DNA from: Streptomyces lydicus
GTDB lineage: Bacteria > Actinomycetota > Actinomycetes > Streptomycetales > Streptomycetaceae
Direction: 5' to 3'
Length of the DNA: 64,000 bases
Assembly: GCF_004125265.1 (NCBI RefSeq)
Contig: NZ_RDTE01000003.1
Span: 1,488,001 to 1,552,000 of the forward strand
A program made the position numbers and the translations under genes. Positions within the stretch are counted from its first letter, which is position 1; each line of letters begins with the position of its first letter. The notes beneath the pieces were generated by a model. That model did no database searches, was not told where the DNA came from, and saw nothing but the letters and a program-made list of their open reading frames with translations. Positions 1-9,021 of this stretch are shown one piece after another.

Positions 1-901
1 AGGTCGGGGTGTTCGGCGGCAGCCCCAGTTCGGTGGGCTCCACCGCGACATGCACGTCGTAGAGCATGGCCAGGGCCGTGATCCCGGTGAACATGGTGAC
101 GGAGAAGAACCCCATGATCAGCAGCGTGGTGGCGGCGTTGCGGCTCTTCGGCCTGCGGAAGGCGGGCACCCCGTTGCTGATCGCCTCGACACCGGTCAGG
201 GCGGTGCAGCCGGAGGCGAAGGCCCGCATTCCCAGCAGAACCAGCGCCAGGCCCGTGTAGTGCGAGACGGCGTGCAGCGGCAGCCCGGCGGATTCGGCGC
301 GAGGGGTCGCGCCGGCGGCGATCCGCACGGCGGCGAACACGAACATCAGGTAGATGAAGAAGACGAACCCGTAGGTGGGAACGGCGAAGACCCGCCCCGA
401 TTCGCGGACCCCGCGCAGGTTCATCATCGCGAGCAGCGCCACGAAGCCGACGGACAGCGCCAGGTCATGGCCGCCGAGCGACGGAATCGCGGAGGTGATC
501 GCGGCGACGCCGGAGACCACGGACACCGCCACGGTGAGCACATAGTCCACGAGCAGCGCACTGGCGGCGGTGAGCGCCGCGTTCCGCCCGAGATTCTGCG
601 CGCTGACGATGTAGGCCCCGCCGCCCCCGGGGTACGCGTAACAGGTCTGCCGGTAGGAGGCCACCACGACGACCAGCACGAGCACGATGGCGGCCGCGGC
701 GTACCAGGTCAGATGGAGCAGAGCGACCCCACCGAGGCCGACGACCAGCAGGATCTCCTCGGTGGCGTAGGCGACCGAGGACAGCGGGTCGCTGCAGAAG
801 ATCGGCAGCGCCAGTCGCTTCGGCAGCAGCGTCTCGCCGAGCCGCGCACTGTCCAGCGGGCGGCCCACCATCATCCGCTTCGGCCTGAAGAATGGACTCA
901 T
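1..901 (-). CDS. APC-family amino acid permease (3' end outside window)
   Basis: Multi-spanning inner-membrane transporter of the amino acid/polyamine/organocation superfamily, probably an amino acid importer. The frame is open from an ATG at 901 to the window edge, giving 300 residues of a protein that is usually 600 or more residues in the Streptomyces members with this N-terminus. The early motif FCSDPLSSVAYATEE followed by the glycine-rich helix YPGGGGAYIVS and the conserved MNLRGVRESG segment are typical of APC permeases. At least seven hydrophobic segments are visible. It is divergent from the deacetylase gene at 1110. No clear Shine-Dalgarno sequence is seen upstream of the ATG, so the start is moderately supported. 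The substrate cannot be told from sequence. Confidence 0.85.
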   Translation of the reverse strand, partial: MSPFFRPKRMMVGRPLDSARLGETLLPKRLALPIFCSDPLSSVAYATEEILLVVGLGGVALLHLTWYAAAAIVLVLVVVVASYRQTCYAYPGGGGAYIVSAQNLGRNAALTAASALLVDYVLTVAVSVVSGVAAITSAIPSLGGHDLALSVGFVALLAMMNLRGVRESGRVFAVPTYGFVFFIYLMFVFAAVRIAAGATPRAESAGLPLHAVSHYTGLALVLLGMRAFASGCTALTGVEAISNGVPAFRRPKSRNAATTLLIMGFFSVTMFTGITALAMLYDVHVAVEPTELGLPPNTPT

Positions 902-1109
902 AGGCGGACAAACTATGGGCCGCCCGTCGGGGGCGGAGGGAGGCTCGCGGAGCCGCCGCGCCGCACGGCCGCGGACCGGCGGCCCCCTCCCCCGGGCAGT
1001 CCCGCAGGCCCCTTCCGCGTGCACTCCGTGCGAGCCGATCGGGTGCGGAACACGGCCTGGCCGGTGTCGTTCCCGGTGCCGCCGCGGACCGCATGAGAGC
1101 ACGTGGAGG

Positions 1110-1985
1110 ATGGCATCCGATCAGCGCGCGAAGACGCGGCGGAGGTTCGTACAGGCCGCGGTCGTGGCCGGGGTGCTCTCCGCCGGCCGCGCTCTGCTCC
1201 CGGCCGGCAGCGGCGCTCCGGAGACCGGCGGGCCGCCACGGGCCCGGCCCCGGCCGCCCGCCCCGCACACCGTGCCGACCGGGCCCGTCCCGGGCGGCGG
1301 TCCGGCCGGCGCGACGCCCGACCCGCATGCGTACCGGCTCCGCCCGATGGCCGGCGAGACCTCCCGGTCAGGGCCGGGCGCCTCGCCGCCGCACCCCGAG
1401 GTCGCCTTCCACCTCTCCACCGACCGCCGCGAGGTCTTCCTCACCTTCGACGACGGCCCCCACCCCTTCCACACCCCGCATGTCCTGCGGATTCTGCGCC
1501 GGCACGGCGTCCGGGCCACGTTCTTCGTCATCGGCGAGAACGCCGTCGAATTCCCGGAGCTGCTGTGCGACATCGCCGACGAGGGCCATGCCGTCGGCAA
1601 TCACACCTGGACGCATCCGCAGCTGACCGCGCTGCCGCCGGGCGCCGTCCGCAGCGAACTCGGCCGCACCAGCAGTCTGATCGAGGACATTCTCGGCACC
1701 GCCCCCGACCTGGCCCGCGCCCCGTACGGCGAGTGGGACGACCCCGCCCTGAGCATCTGCAACGAGCTGGGCATGTCCCCCGTCGGCTGGGCGATCGACT
1801 CACAGGACTGGACCCACCCCGGGGCCCGGACCATCGCCCACACCGTCCTGGACGCGATACACCCCGGCGCGATCGTCCTGTCGCACGACGGGGGCGGCGA
1901 CCGCCGGCAGACCGTCGCGGCCCTGGAGTGGTATCTGCCACGCCTGCTGGACGAGGGGTACCGTCCGATCCGCATCAAGCCCTGA
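1110..1985 (+). CDS. Secreted polysaccharide deacetylase (NodB homology, Tat-type signal)
   Basis: Predicted extracytoplasmic carbohydrate esterase family 4 enzyme that removes acetyl groups from a polysaccharide such as peptidoglycan or chitin. From the ATG at 1110 the protein has 291 residues: a twin-arginine-like start (KTRRRF, residues 8-13) with a hydrophobic stretch, a proline-rich linker to about residue 100, then the NodB domain. Motif 1 TFDDGPH gives the catalytic and metal aspartates (D114, D115), NHTWTH supplies metal histidines H165 and H169, RAPYG is motif 3 and SHDGGG (H259) is motif 5. All catalytic motifs are present, so it should be active. A GGAGG lies directly against the ATG, unusually close. 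A longer in-frame start at 915 would add an unlikely arginine-rich extension. Confidence 0.9.
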   Translation: MASDQRAKTRRRFVQAAVVAGVLSAGRALLPAGSGAPETGGPPRARPRPPAPHTVPTGPVPGGGPAGATPDPHAYRLRPMAGETSRSGPGASPPHPEVAFHLSTDRREVFLTFDDGPHPFHTPHVLRILRRHGVRATFFVIGENAVEFPELLCDIADEGHAVGNHTWTHPQLTALPPGAVRSELGRTSSLIEDILGTAPDLARAPYGEWDDPALSICNELGMSPVGWAIDSQDWTHPGARTIAHTVLDAIHPGAIVLSHDGGGDRRQTVAALEWYLPRLLDEGYRPIRIKP

Positions 1986-2409
1986 GGGCGCGGGCCCCGG
2001 GGGCGGTGACCGGGACGGCCGGCATCGGGAGGGAGGCCGGCGACGGAAGGCGCCGGGAGGGGAGAGACCGGCGGCAGCAGGCATCGGAGGGGAGAGGCCG
2101 ACGGCGGAAGGCGTCGGGTGAGAGCGGTCACCCGATGCCCCGGAAACTCACCCTATGGTTTATCGTTCAATTGGAAGCGGGTGCCGGCACGTCGGCGTCC
2201 GAGGGCCCTCCCCCAGGGAAGCCGGCCCGCCGCCGCACGGCAGCAGGCCCCCAGGCCACCGCCGTCACCGCCCCCGCCCCCACAGCCGCCCCGGCCGAAT
2301 TCCCCCGTTCGGCCGGGGCTTCCCCTTTGTCCCGTCTTCTTGCCCCGTCGTGTTGCCTCGTCGTCCCGTTTTGTCCCGTCATCCCGTTGTCCCGATGGGG
2401 AGGCGGAGC
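1986..2409. other. Gap between converging genes, no gene seen
   Basis: Contains purine-rich then C-rich low-complexity DNA between the deacetylase and the SDR gene. No coding pattern or strong hairpin was recognised. Confidence 0.5.
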
Positions 2410-3147
2410 TCAGCGCAGGTACGACGCCCCGTTGACGTCGAGCACCGTCCCGGAGGTCCAGACCGCCTCCGGTGAAGCGAGATAGTGGACGGCGGACGCC
2501 ACCTCCTGGGGTGTGGCGACCCGGCCGAACGGGCTCTGCTCCCGTACCTCCTCCGTGAGGCGGTCCGCGACCCGCTCGGTCGCCACGAAACCAGGGGCCA
2601 CGGACGCCACGCCGATCCCGTACGGCGCCAGATGGACCGCCAGCGACTGCCCCATCGCGTGCAGCGCCGCCTTGGACGCGCCGTACGCCGGATGATCCGG
2701 CTCACCGCGGAACGCCCCACGCGACCCGATACTGACGATCCGTCCCTCCACCTCCCGTTCGATCATGCTCCGCGCCGCGTGGTAGGTGACGTCCGCCGCC
2801 CCCAGCAGGTTCACGTCCACGATCTGCCGCCAGGCACTCCGCCAGTCGTCGAACGACGTACGGTCCAGTGGATGCGCCCGGTTCGCGGCCGCGTTGTTGA
2901 CGAGCACATCGACGCCGCCCAGCCCGTCCACGGCCGCCTCGACGATCGCCGCCGCCCCCTCCGGCGTGCTCACATCCCCCTGCACCAGCACATGCCCGCT
3001 CCCCGCCAGACCCTCGAACGTCTCCTGCGCCGCCGCCCGCCGCGACGCGTAATGCAGGGCGACCCGGTCCCCGTGCGCGGCGAAGATCTCCGCAACCGCC
3101 CGGCCGATCCCCCGCGAAGCACCGGTCACCAGCACCGCCCGGCTCAT
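2410..3147 (-). CDS. Short-chain dehydrogenase/reductase (classical SDR)
   Basis: NAD(P)-dependent oxidoreductase of about 245 residues. The dinucleotide motif TGASRGIG sits right after the start, NNAA follows near residue 88, and the catalytic Ser plus Y-x-x-x-K (YGASK) are present, followed by the C-terminal segment VNGASYLR. This is the FabG/3-oxoacyl-ACP reductase-like type, but the substrate is unknown. The start is set at the ATG at 3147 because GGAGGGG lies at good spacing upstream; an upstream in-frame start at 3180 is less likely. The gene is divergent from the methyltransferase at 3417, with about 270 bp between them for promoters. Confidence 0.88.
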   Translation of the reverse strand: MSRAVLVTGASRGIGRAVAEIFAAHGDRVALHYASRRAAAQETFEGLAGSGHVLVQGDVSTPEGAAAIVEAAVDGLGGVDVLVNNAAANRAHPLDRTSFDDWRSAWRQIVDVNLLGAADVTYHAARSMIEREVEGRIVSIGSRGAFRGEPDHPAYGASKAALHAMGQSLAVHLAPYGIGVASVAPGFVATERVADRLTEEVREQSPFGRVATPQEVASAVHYLASPEAVWTSGTVLDVNGASYLR

Positions 3148-3416
3148 CGGCCCCCCTCCGCTCCGGCGCGCGGACGGCACACACCGACACCACCGCTACG
3201 GGACAACGACCGCTCGGCAAACGACCAGGGATGGTTCATCAACAACAGCTCGATCCTTAGCTTGTGCCATGTCACTGACGTGCGTAGGGAATCGTAGGGA
3301 GCCGCACCGGCCACAGGCACTGCCACCCGGCCGGACGACCAGTCCCCCTCTCGGCCGGACGACCACGCCTCCTCAGCCGGACGCCCCACAGGAAGTGCCG
3401 GGCATAGAGTCCGCTG

Positions 3417-4085
3417 ATGCCCTTCAACCACAGTGACCACTACCACCGGCTGCTGTTACGACACCTGCCGAAGACCTGCCGCACGGCGCTCGATGTGGGC
3501 TGCGGGACCGGCCGGTTCGCCCGCCGGCTGGCCGGGCGGGGAATCGACGTCCATGCGGTGGACCCGTCGGCCAAGGCCCTTGCGCACGCCCGCGCCCGCG
3601 CCGGCGCCGGCGCCGGCGCCGGCGCCGGCGCCGGAGAGACGGCGGACGGCTCCCCGCCACCCCGCTTCGAGCACGCGGATGTCACCCGGCTCCAACTCCG
3701 CTCCGGGCACTACGAGTTCATCTCCTGCCTGGCGTCCCTCCACCACATGCCCTTCGAGACCGTCACCGCACTGCGCAAGGCGCTGGCACCGGGTGGCGTG
3801 CTGGTCGTCCTGGGCTGTTACCCCGAGAAGTCGGCGGCCGACTGGGCCTGGAGCCTGGCGGCCGTACCGGTGAACGCGGTGGCGCGCCTGGCCGTCGCCG
3901 TCGCGGAGGGACGCCGTCCGGCCGGCACCGCTCCCGTACAGGCCCCCGTCGCGCCGCCGGAGGTGCCGCTGTCCCGGATTCGCCGGGACGCCGCAGTGCT
4001 GCTGCCCGGGTGCCGCATCCGCCGACTGCTCTTCTGGCGCTACCTGCTGGTGTTCCGCGCGGACGGGCTCCCGTCGGCCGGGTGA
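3417..4085 (+). CDS. Class I SAM-dependent methyltransferase
   Basis: Cytosolic methyltransferase of 222 residues. The SAM-binding motif I DVGCGTGRF is near residue 26, acidic motif II (VDPS) follows, and SCLASLHHMP fits the post-motif region of small-molecule methyltransferases. Between motif II and motif III lies an unusual run of six Ala-Gly dipeptides encoded by perfect CGCCGG repeats, which probably forms a surface loop that varies in length between strains. The target molecule is not known. It stands alone, upstream of an MMPL relic that begins in an overlapping reading frame. Confidence 0.82.
   Translation: MPFNHSDHYHRLLLRHLPKTCRTALDVGCGTGRFARRLAGRGIDVHAVDPSAKALAHARARAGAGAGAGAGAGETADGSPPPRFEHADVTRLQLRSGHYEFISCLASLHHMPFETVTALRKALAPGGVLVVLGCYPEKSAADWAWSLAAVPVNAVARLAVAVAEGRRPAGTAPVQAPVAPPEVPLSRIRRDAAVLLPGCRIRRLLFWRYLLVFRADGLPSAG
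3599..3634. repeat. Six tandem CGCCGG hexamers in a coding region
   Basis: Six perfect copies of a 6-bp unit encode alternating Ala-Gly inside the methyltransferase. Because the unit is a multiple of three, copy-number change would not shift the frame. Confidence 0.9.
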
Positions 4086-4120
4086 CGGGGACAGGGGGAC
4101 GAGGGGAGGGGGACAGGGAC

Positions 4121-4619
4121 GGGCTGCTCGCCGCCGTCTTCGTCTTCGCCACCGTCTCCCCCACCCTGGCCGCGATGATCGGCCTCGGTGTCGGCATCGG
4201 CTACGCGCTCTTCCTGATCACCCGGCACCGGCAGAACCTCATGGACGGTGCGGACCCGGTCACCGGTGCGGGCAAGGCCGTGGCCACCAGCGGCCGGCCG
4301 GTCCTGGTGTCCGGCTGCACGGTCATCATCGCGCTGATGGGGCTCTGGGTCTCGGGCCTCTCCTTCATCGGCAAACTGGGGGTGGCGGCCGCCATCACCG
4401 TGGTCTCCGCGGTGCTCGGCGCGCTCACCCTCCGCAGGCCAGGTGGACGTGAGCGTGTTCGCCGCCTTCGTCGTCAGCGACAACGTCGTGGTGAAGATGC
4501 TGGGCCTCGGCCTGGCCGTGAGCGTGCTGATCGACGCCACCGTGGTCCGGCTGCTGCTGGTCCCCGCGGTGATGACGCTGGAGGGCGAGGAACAGCTCCC
4601 CACGGCCGGCCCGGCCTGA
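4121..4619 (+). pseudogene. MMPL-family transporter relic
   Basis: The first part (4121 to about 4430) reads like an MMPL/RND lipid exporter core: PTLAAMIGLGVGIGYALF, RHRQNL, and a later hydrophobic stretch ending LTLRRPG. The family normally has the middle of that motif as GVGIDYALF, so the key Asp is Gly here. From 4443, in a different frame, a typical MMPL C-terminal stretch appears (KMLGLGLAVSVLIDATVVR, then LLVPAVMTLEG) up to a stop at 4617-4619. The family is usually over 700 residues, so large parts are missing and the frame is broken. It is non-functional. Confidence 0.8.
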
Positions 4620-4764
4620 GCGGCTGACCGCTCGCCCGCCTGCCCGCTCGCCCGCTCGCCCGGCCGCCCGGCCGCCTGTCCGTCGGCTGCCCGGCTGCCC
4701 GGCCGACCGACTGCCCGGCCCCACCCGATCTGCGCGCGCCCCCGGATCCGACGATCATCGACAT

Positions 4765-5736
4765 ATGGCCCCGTTCGCCGAGCCCGGCTCGGCTTCGTAC
4801 CCCGTGATCCGGCCGATGCTGGCCACGGTCGGCCCGTTGCCCGCCCAGCACGAGGAGGCGGCCTGGGCGTTCGAGGCCAAATGGGACGGCGCGCGCTGCA
4901 TCGTCAACACTCCCGGCGACGGCACGATCCGGCTGATCACCCGGGCGGGCAACGACGCGACCACGACCTACCCGGAGCTGGGACCGCTGGGCGAGCAGCT
5001 GCGGGGCCGGTCCGCGGTGCTCGACGGCGAGGTGGTGGTGCTGGATGCGCGCGGCCGGCCGGATTTCGGGCTGCTGCAGCGCCGGATGGGCGTGGTGAAC
5101 CCGCGCCGCACGGCCCGGCTCGCCATGGAGTACCCCGTACAGCTCGTCCTCTTCGACCTCATGTACCTGGACGGGTCGCTGCTCGGTTCGCCGTACTACG
5201 AACGTCGCCGGCTGCTGTCCGCGCTGCGGCTGCGCGGCCCGAACTGGTCGGCGCCCGAGTATGTGGAGGGCCATGGGCAGCAGGCCTGGGAGGCCTCGCT
5301 GCAGGGCGGCCTCGAAGGCGTGGTGGCGAAGCGGCTGACCTCCGCGTATCTGCCGGGCGTCCGGTCACCCGAGTGGCGCAAGACGAAGCATCTGCTGACC
5401 CTCGATGTGATCATCGGGGGCTGGACCGAAGGCCATGGCGGCCTGGCCGGTCTGCCCGGTGCCGTCCTGGCCGGTATCGCCGAACCCGCGGGGCTGCGGT
5501 ACGTCGGCTCCGTCGGCTCGGGGCTGTCCGACCGGGAGCGCCAGGAGCTGGCGCACTACCTGGGAGTGATCCCGCTCGACCGCTCCCCGTTCATCAACCC
5601 CGTGGACACACCGGGCGCTCACTGGGCCGAGCCCCGGCTCGTCGCCGAGATCACGCTGAGCGGCTGGACCTCGGCCGGCCGGCTGCGGCATCCGGTCTGG
5701 CACCGGCTGCGACCCGATCTCACCCACCTCGGCTGA
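4765..5736 (+). CDS. ATP-dependent DNA ligase (LigD/LigC-like)
   Basis: Seals nicks or breaks in DNA using ATP, typically in actinomycete end joining or repair. The 323-residue protein has the nucleotidyltransferase motif I KWDGAR with the AMP-accepting Lys39, motif III LDGEVVV, motif IV EGVVAKR and motif V WRKTK, followed by an OB-fold domain (GYVGSVGSG-like segment and the WTSAGRLRHP end). Length fits a stand-alone ligase without primase or nuclease domains. No Ku or primase gene is adjacent. The region upstream (4620-4760) is low-complexity C/G-rich repeat DNA and no strong ribosome binding site is visible. Confidence 0.88.
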   Translation: MAPFAEPGSASYPVIRPMLATVGPLPAQHEEAAWAFEAKWDGARCIVNTPGDGTIRLITRAGNDATTTYPELGPLGEQLRGRSAVLDGEVVVLDARGRPDFGLLQRRMGVVNPRRTARLAMEYPVQLVLFDLMYLDGSLLGSPYYERRRLLSALRLRGPNWSAPEYVEGHGQQAWEASLQGGLEGVVAKRLTSAYLPGVRSPEWRKTKHLLTLDVIIGGWTEGHGGLAGLPGAVLAGIAEPAGLRYVGSVGSGLSDRERQELAHYLGVIPLDRSPFINPVDTPGAHWAEPRLVAEITLSGWTSAGRLRHPVWHRLRPDLTHLG

Positions 5737-5812
5737 GCGCGGGGACACCGGCGCCGCGCCGGGAAGGCTCGCCCTCAGGACTCCGCGCAACGGCAGACGG
5801 AAGGAACCGGTG

Positions 5813-6973
5813 ATGAACCGCCCCACCGACAGCACCGCAGGCAGCACCACCGACGGCACCACAGGCAGCAAGGCGAGCAGCGACACCGGCAGCCATACCG
5901 GCGGCACCACGCGCAGCGCCCCGGACGGCACCCCGCCCGCCACCACCGAAGGCAACCCGGCCTACGGCAAGAAGCCCTTCAAGCGCTCCAAGAGCCACTT
6001 CGCGGACCGCATCACGGCGGACGGCCGCGACGGCTGGCCGGTCGAGGCCGGACGCTACCGCCTGGTGGTCAGCCGCGCCTGCCCCTGGGCGAGCCGCGCC
6101 GTCATCTCCCGGCGGCTGCTCGGCCTGGAGGACGCGATCTCGCTCGCCCTCACCGACCCGATCCAGGACGACCGCAGCTGGCGCTTCACTCTGGAGCCGG
6201 ACGGCCGCGACCCCGTCCTCGGCATCCGCTTCCTCAGCGAGGCCTACGACGCCCGCGAGAAGGACTACCCGGGCGGGGTCAGCGTCCCCGCCGTCGTGGA
6301 CGTACCCAGCGGGCAGCTCGTCACCAACGACTACCAGCAGATCACCCTGGACTTCGCCACCCAGTGGCAGGCGCTGCACCGGCCCGGCGCACCCGATCTC
6401 TACCCCGAGCCGCTGCGCGAGGAGATCGATGTGGTCATGGCGGGCATCTACCGGGATGTCAACAACGGGGTGTACCGGGCCGGTTTCGCCACCGGGCAGA
6501 GCGATTACGAGGCCGCCTTCCACGATCTGTTCCGGCGCCTGGACCTGCTGTCCCAGCGGCTGGCCGACCGGCGCTACCTCGTGGGCGACACCCTGACGGA
6601 GGCCGACATCCGGCTGTTCACCACGCTGGTCCGCTTCGACGCCGTCTACCACGGGCACTTCAAGTGCAACCGGTTCAAGCTGGCCGAGGACCCGGTGCTG
6701 TGGGCCTACGCCAAGGACCTCTACCAGACCCCCGGCTTCGGCGACACCGTCGACTTCCACCACATCAAGCAGCACTACTACCGGGTGCACCGGGGCATCA
6801 ACCCGACCGGCATCGTCCCGCTCGGCCCGGACCTCTCCGGCTGGCTGACGCCGCACCACCGCGAGGAGTTGGGCGGACGGCCGTTCGGCGACGGCACCCC
6901 GCCAGGCCCGGTACCGACGGCCGAGGAGGTCCCGCCCAGCGGCCGCCCCGACGCCGCGCCGCACAGCTTCTGA
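5813..6973 (+). CDS. Xi-class glutathione S-transferase-like reductase (ECM4/YqjG family)
   Basis: Predicted cytosolic S-glutathionyl-hydroquinone reductase type enzyme; in actinomycetes the thiol partner may be mycothiol rather than glutathione. The catalytic CPWA motif has its Cys near residue 90, followed by SRRLLGLEDAISL and the typical DYQQI stretch and all-alpha C-terminal domain (YLVGDTLTEADIRLF). The first 50 residues are a Ser/Thr/Gly-rich tail not found in the core family. The start is the ATG at 5813, preceded by GAAGGA; a GTG directly before it is possible. Length of about 386 residues is slightly above the usual 330 because of the N- and C-terminal extensions. Confidence 0.85.
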   Translation: MNRPTDSTAGSTTDGTTGSKASSDTGSHTGGTTRSAPDGTPPATTEGNPAYGKKPFKRSKSHFADRITADGRDGWPVEAGRYRLVVSRACPWASRAVISRRLLGLEDAISLALTDPIQDDRSWRFTLEPDGRDPVLGIRFLSEAYDAREKDYPGGVSVPAVVDVPSGQLVTNDYQQITLDFATQWQALHRPGAPDLYPEPLREEIDVVMAGIYRDVNNGVYRAGFATGQSDYEAAFHDLFRRLDLLSQRLADRRYLVGDTLTEADIRLFTTLVRFDAVYHGHFKCNRFKLAEDPVLWAYAKDLYQTPGFGDTVDFHHIKQHYYRVHRGINPTGIVPLGPDLSGWLTPHHREELGGRPFGDGTPPGPVPTAEEVPPSGRPDAAPHSF

Positions 6974-7162
6974 AGCGGTCCCGACCGGCTTGCGGAACGG
7001 CCCCGGCGGCCTTCCGGCTCCCGGCCGCCGGACCAGGCCCCGGCCGCCGGAGCGTGAGACCCTGAAAACAGAGAACGATCCCCCTCCCCTTGCCCCTCCG
7101 CACCACCACTCCCACCCCCTACTCCCCCCACGATCCCCACACTCCAGCGAGGAGTGAGCCCG

Positions 7163-7462
7163 ATGAGGATGGTCCTGACGGCCCGGATACCGACCCGGAC
7201 AGGCAATGAACTGATCCAGAACGGCCAGTTGTCGAAGATCATGGAGTCGGCCTTCGCCGCGCTTCGGCCGGAGGCCGCCTACTTCACCGTCGACGACGGC
7301 GAGCGCACCGCCTTCTTCTACTTCGACATGAGGGAGTCCTCGCAGATGCCGACTCTCCTCGAATCCTTCTTCATGGACCTGAACGCGAAGGTCACGCTGC
7401 GGCCGGTGATGAACGCCGCCGAATGGCGCACCGGACTCTCGGAGCTGATGAGCGGCACCTGA
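7163..7462 (+). CDS. Small conserved hypothetical protein
   Basis: A 99-residue acidic protein starting with MRMVLTARIPTRTGN and containing alternating beta and alpha segments (AAYFTVDDGERTAFFYFDM). The size and pattern resemble small ferredoxin-fold dimeric proteins, but I do not recognise a named family. AGGAG at 7150-7154 at eight bases from the ATG supports the start; a GTG at 7154 is less likely. No operon partner. Confidence 0.65.
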   Translation: MRMVLTARIPTRTGNELIQNGQLSKIMESAFAALRPEAAYFTVDDGERTAFFYFDMRESSQMPTLLESFFMDLNAKVTLRPVMNAAEWRTGLSELMSGT

Positions 7463-7530
7463 GCCGGGCACGCGAACCGGGCGCCCGGACCGGGGCACAC
7501 CTGCACGGCCCCGCGGTGAACCACACCGGG

Positions 7531-7568
7531 GTGAATTGCACCGGGGTGCACCGAGGCGAATTGCACCG
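7531..7568. promoter_or_regulatory. Two ATTGCACCG motifs near MocR gene end
   Basis: The string ATTGCACCG occurs at 7535-7543 and 7560-7568, embedded in GGTG/CACC inverted elements, just beyond the 3' end of the MocR gene. The same string recurs at 8934-8942 in the divergent promoter of that gene. It may be a regulator binding site or a terminator remnant; this is inference only. Confidence 0.3.
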
Positions 7569-7590
7569 CGGTGAGCCCCGCGCCCCTCCC

Positions 7591-8919
7591 TCACTCCGAC
7601 ACGCTGTCCTCCGGCATCCCCCGCGCCAGCCCGGCCAGGACATCGAGCACCCCGGCCAGCGTGTCGACGGGCGGCGAGGCGAGGGCCAGGCGTACGGCGC
7701 CCGGCGCATGCCCCGGACCGACGGCGAACGCCCCGGACGGGGTGACCGCGATGCCGCGGCGGGCAGCGGCGGCCACGAAGGTATCGGCCCGCCAGGGATC
7801 CGGCAGTTCCCACCAGCAGTGATACGCCCGCGGATCGGCCCGGACCCGGAAGCCGGCGAGCCTGTCGGCAACGATCCGCTGGCGCGCGGCGGCATCGCTG
7901 CGCTTCTCCTCCTCGATGGCCGCCGCGGTGCCGTCGGCCATCCAGCGGGTGGCGGCGTCGAGCGCGAAGCGGGAGGCCGCCCAGGTTCCCGACCTGAGGG
8001 CGGTCGCGAAGTCCTGGGTGGTGCCCGTCGGCACCGTGAGGAACCCCAGCGACAGGCCGGGCGCCAGCCGCTTGGACAGACTGTCGACGACCACGGTGCG
8101 CTCCGGCGCGAGGGCCGCCAGCGGCGGCAGGTCGTTGCGGAGGAACCCGTAGATGGCGTCCTCGATGACATGGATGTCCAACTCCCGCACAGTGGCGGCG
8201 AGTTCCGCGCGGCGCGGGCCGGGCATGGTGGTGCCGAGCGGATTGTGCAGGGCCGGCTGGACGTAGACGGCGCGCAGCGGAGCGGCGGCCCGCAGCGCTT
8301 CGGGGGTCAGGCCGTGCTCGTCCATGGCGAGCGGGACGAGCGTGACGCCGAGGCGGGCCGCGATGCCCTTGACGACGGGGTAGGTGAGCGCTTCGACGCC
8401 GAGGCGTTCACCGGCCGGGACCAGTGCGGCGACCGCCGCGGCCACCGCCTGCCGGCCGTTGCCCGCGAAGAGCAGCTGCCCGGGATCGGGCGCCCAGTCG
8501 GCGCGGGCGAGGTGGGCGGCCGCGGTCCGGCGGGCCACGGCCGTGCCGGCGGCACCCACCGGGCGGAGCGCGGCGCCCAGCGCGTCGGGACGCACCAGAT
8601 GCTCCAGGCTCTTGGCGAGGAGCGCGGGGTGGTGCGGCAGGACGGGGAAGTTCATCTCCAGGTCGACCCTGGCCTCGGCCGGCTCGGCCAAGGCGGGCTC
8701 GGCCGCGGGCGCGGCGGTGCGGACGAAGGTACCGCGGCCGACCTCCCCCACCGTCAGACCGCGTCGGCCCAGTTCCCGGTACACCCGGGCCGCCGTGGAG
8801 CCGGCGATGTGCCGGTTCCTGGCGAACCTGCGCAGCGGCAGCAGCCGTTCCCCGGGGCGGAGCCGGCCGGCGGCGATGTCGGCCGCGAGCTCATCGGCAA
8901 TCACACGATAGTCGTCCAT
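7591..8919 (-). CDS. MocR-type GntR regulator with aminotransferase-like domain
   Basis: Transcription regulator with an N-terminal winged helix (about residues 1-70, GERLLPLRRFARNR then GSTAARVYRELGRRG) fused to a fold-type I PLP-binding aminotransferase-like domain. The PLP lysine is in DSLSKRLAPG. The length of about 442 residues is normal. The ATG at 8919 (MDDYR) is preferred over upstream codons because it fits family N-termini. It is transcribed away from the hydrolase gene at 9022, and regulators of this type usually act on their divergent neighbour. The ligand is unknown. Confidence 0.85.
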   Translation of the reverse strand: MDDYRVIADELAADIAAGRLRPGERLLPLRRFARNRHIAGSTAARVYRELGRRGLTVGEVGRGTFVRTAAPAAEPALAEPAEARVDLEMNFPVLPHHPALLAKSLEHLVRPDALGAALRPVGAAGTAVARRTAAAHLARADWAPDPGQLLFAGNGRQAVAAAVAALVPAGERLGVEALTYPVVKGIAARLGVTLVPLAMDEHGLTPEALRAAAPLRAVYVQPALHNPLGTTMPGPRRAELAATVRELDIHVIEDAIYGFLRNDLPPLAALAPERTVVVDSLSKRLAPGLSLGFLTVPTGTTQDFATALRSGTWAASRFALDAATRWMADGTAAAIEEEKRSDAAARQRIVADRLAGFRVRADPRAYHCWWELPDPWRADTFVAAAARRGIAVTPSGAFAVGPGHAPGAVRLALASPPVDTLAGVLDVLAGLARGMPEDSVSE

Positions 8920-9021
8920 CGAACACTTCCCACATTGCACCGAGTACATTATTTACATTGTGCCGAGAGATTGCCCTCTATAGCATCGAGGCGTCAAGCC
9001 ACAGCAGAGGAGACATCTTCC
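8920..9021. promoter_or_regulatory. Divergent promoter region, MocR / hydrolase
   Basis: AT-richer than its surroundings (GTACATTATTTACATTG core), with ATTGCACCG at 8934-8942 next to a TTGTGCC that partly mirrors it. AGAGGAGA at 9006-9013 is the ribosome binding site of the hydrolase. Likely holds both promoters and the operator. Confidence 0.5.

Noticed and set aside
50..1096. Long plus-strand frame across the start of the window
   Set aside because: It is antisense to the APC permease and has a random Gly/Arg/His-rich composition.
4620..4760. CCGCTCGCCCG-type repeats as a regulatory array
   Set aside because: Irregular low-complexity GC DNA downstream of a pseudogene, without consistent unit or symmetry.
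5720..7813. 697-codon minus-strand frame
   Set aside because: Covers the GST and small gene in antisense; composition is Arg/Gly/Val-rich with no family motif.
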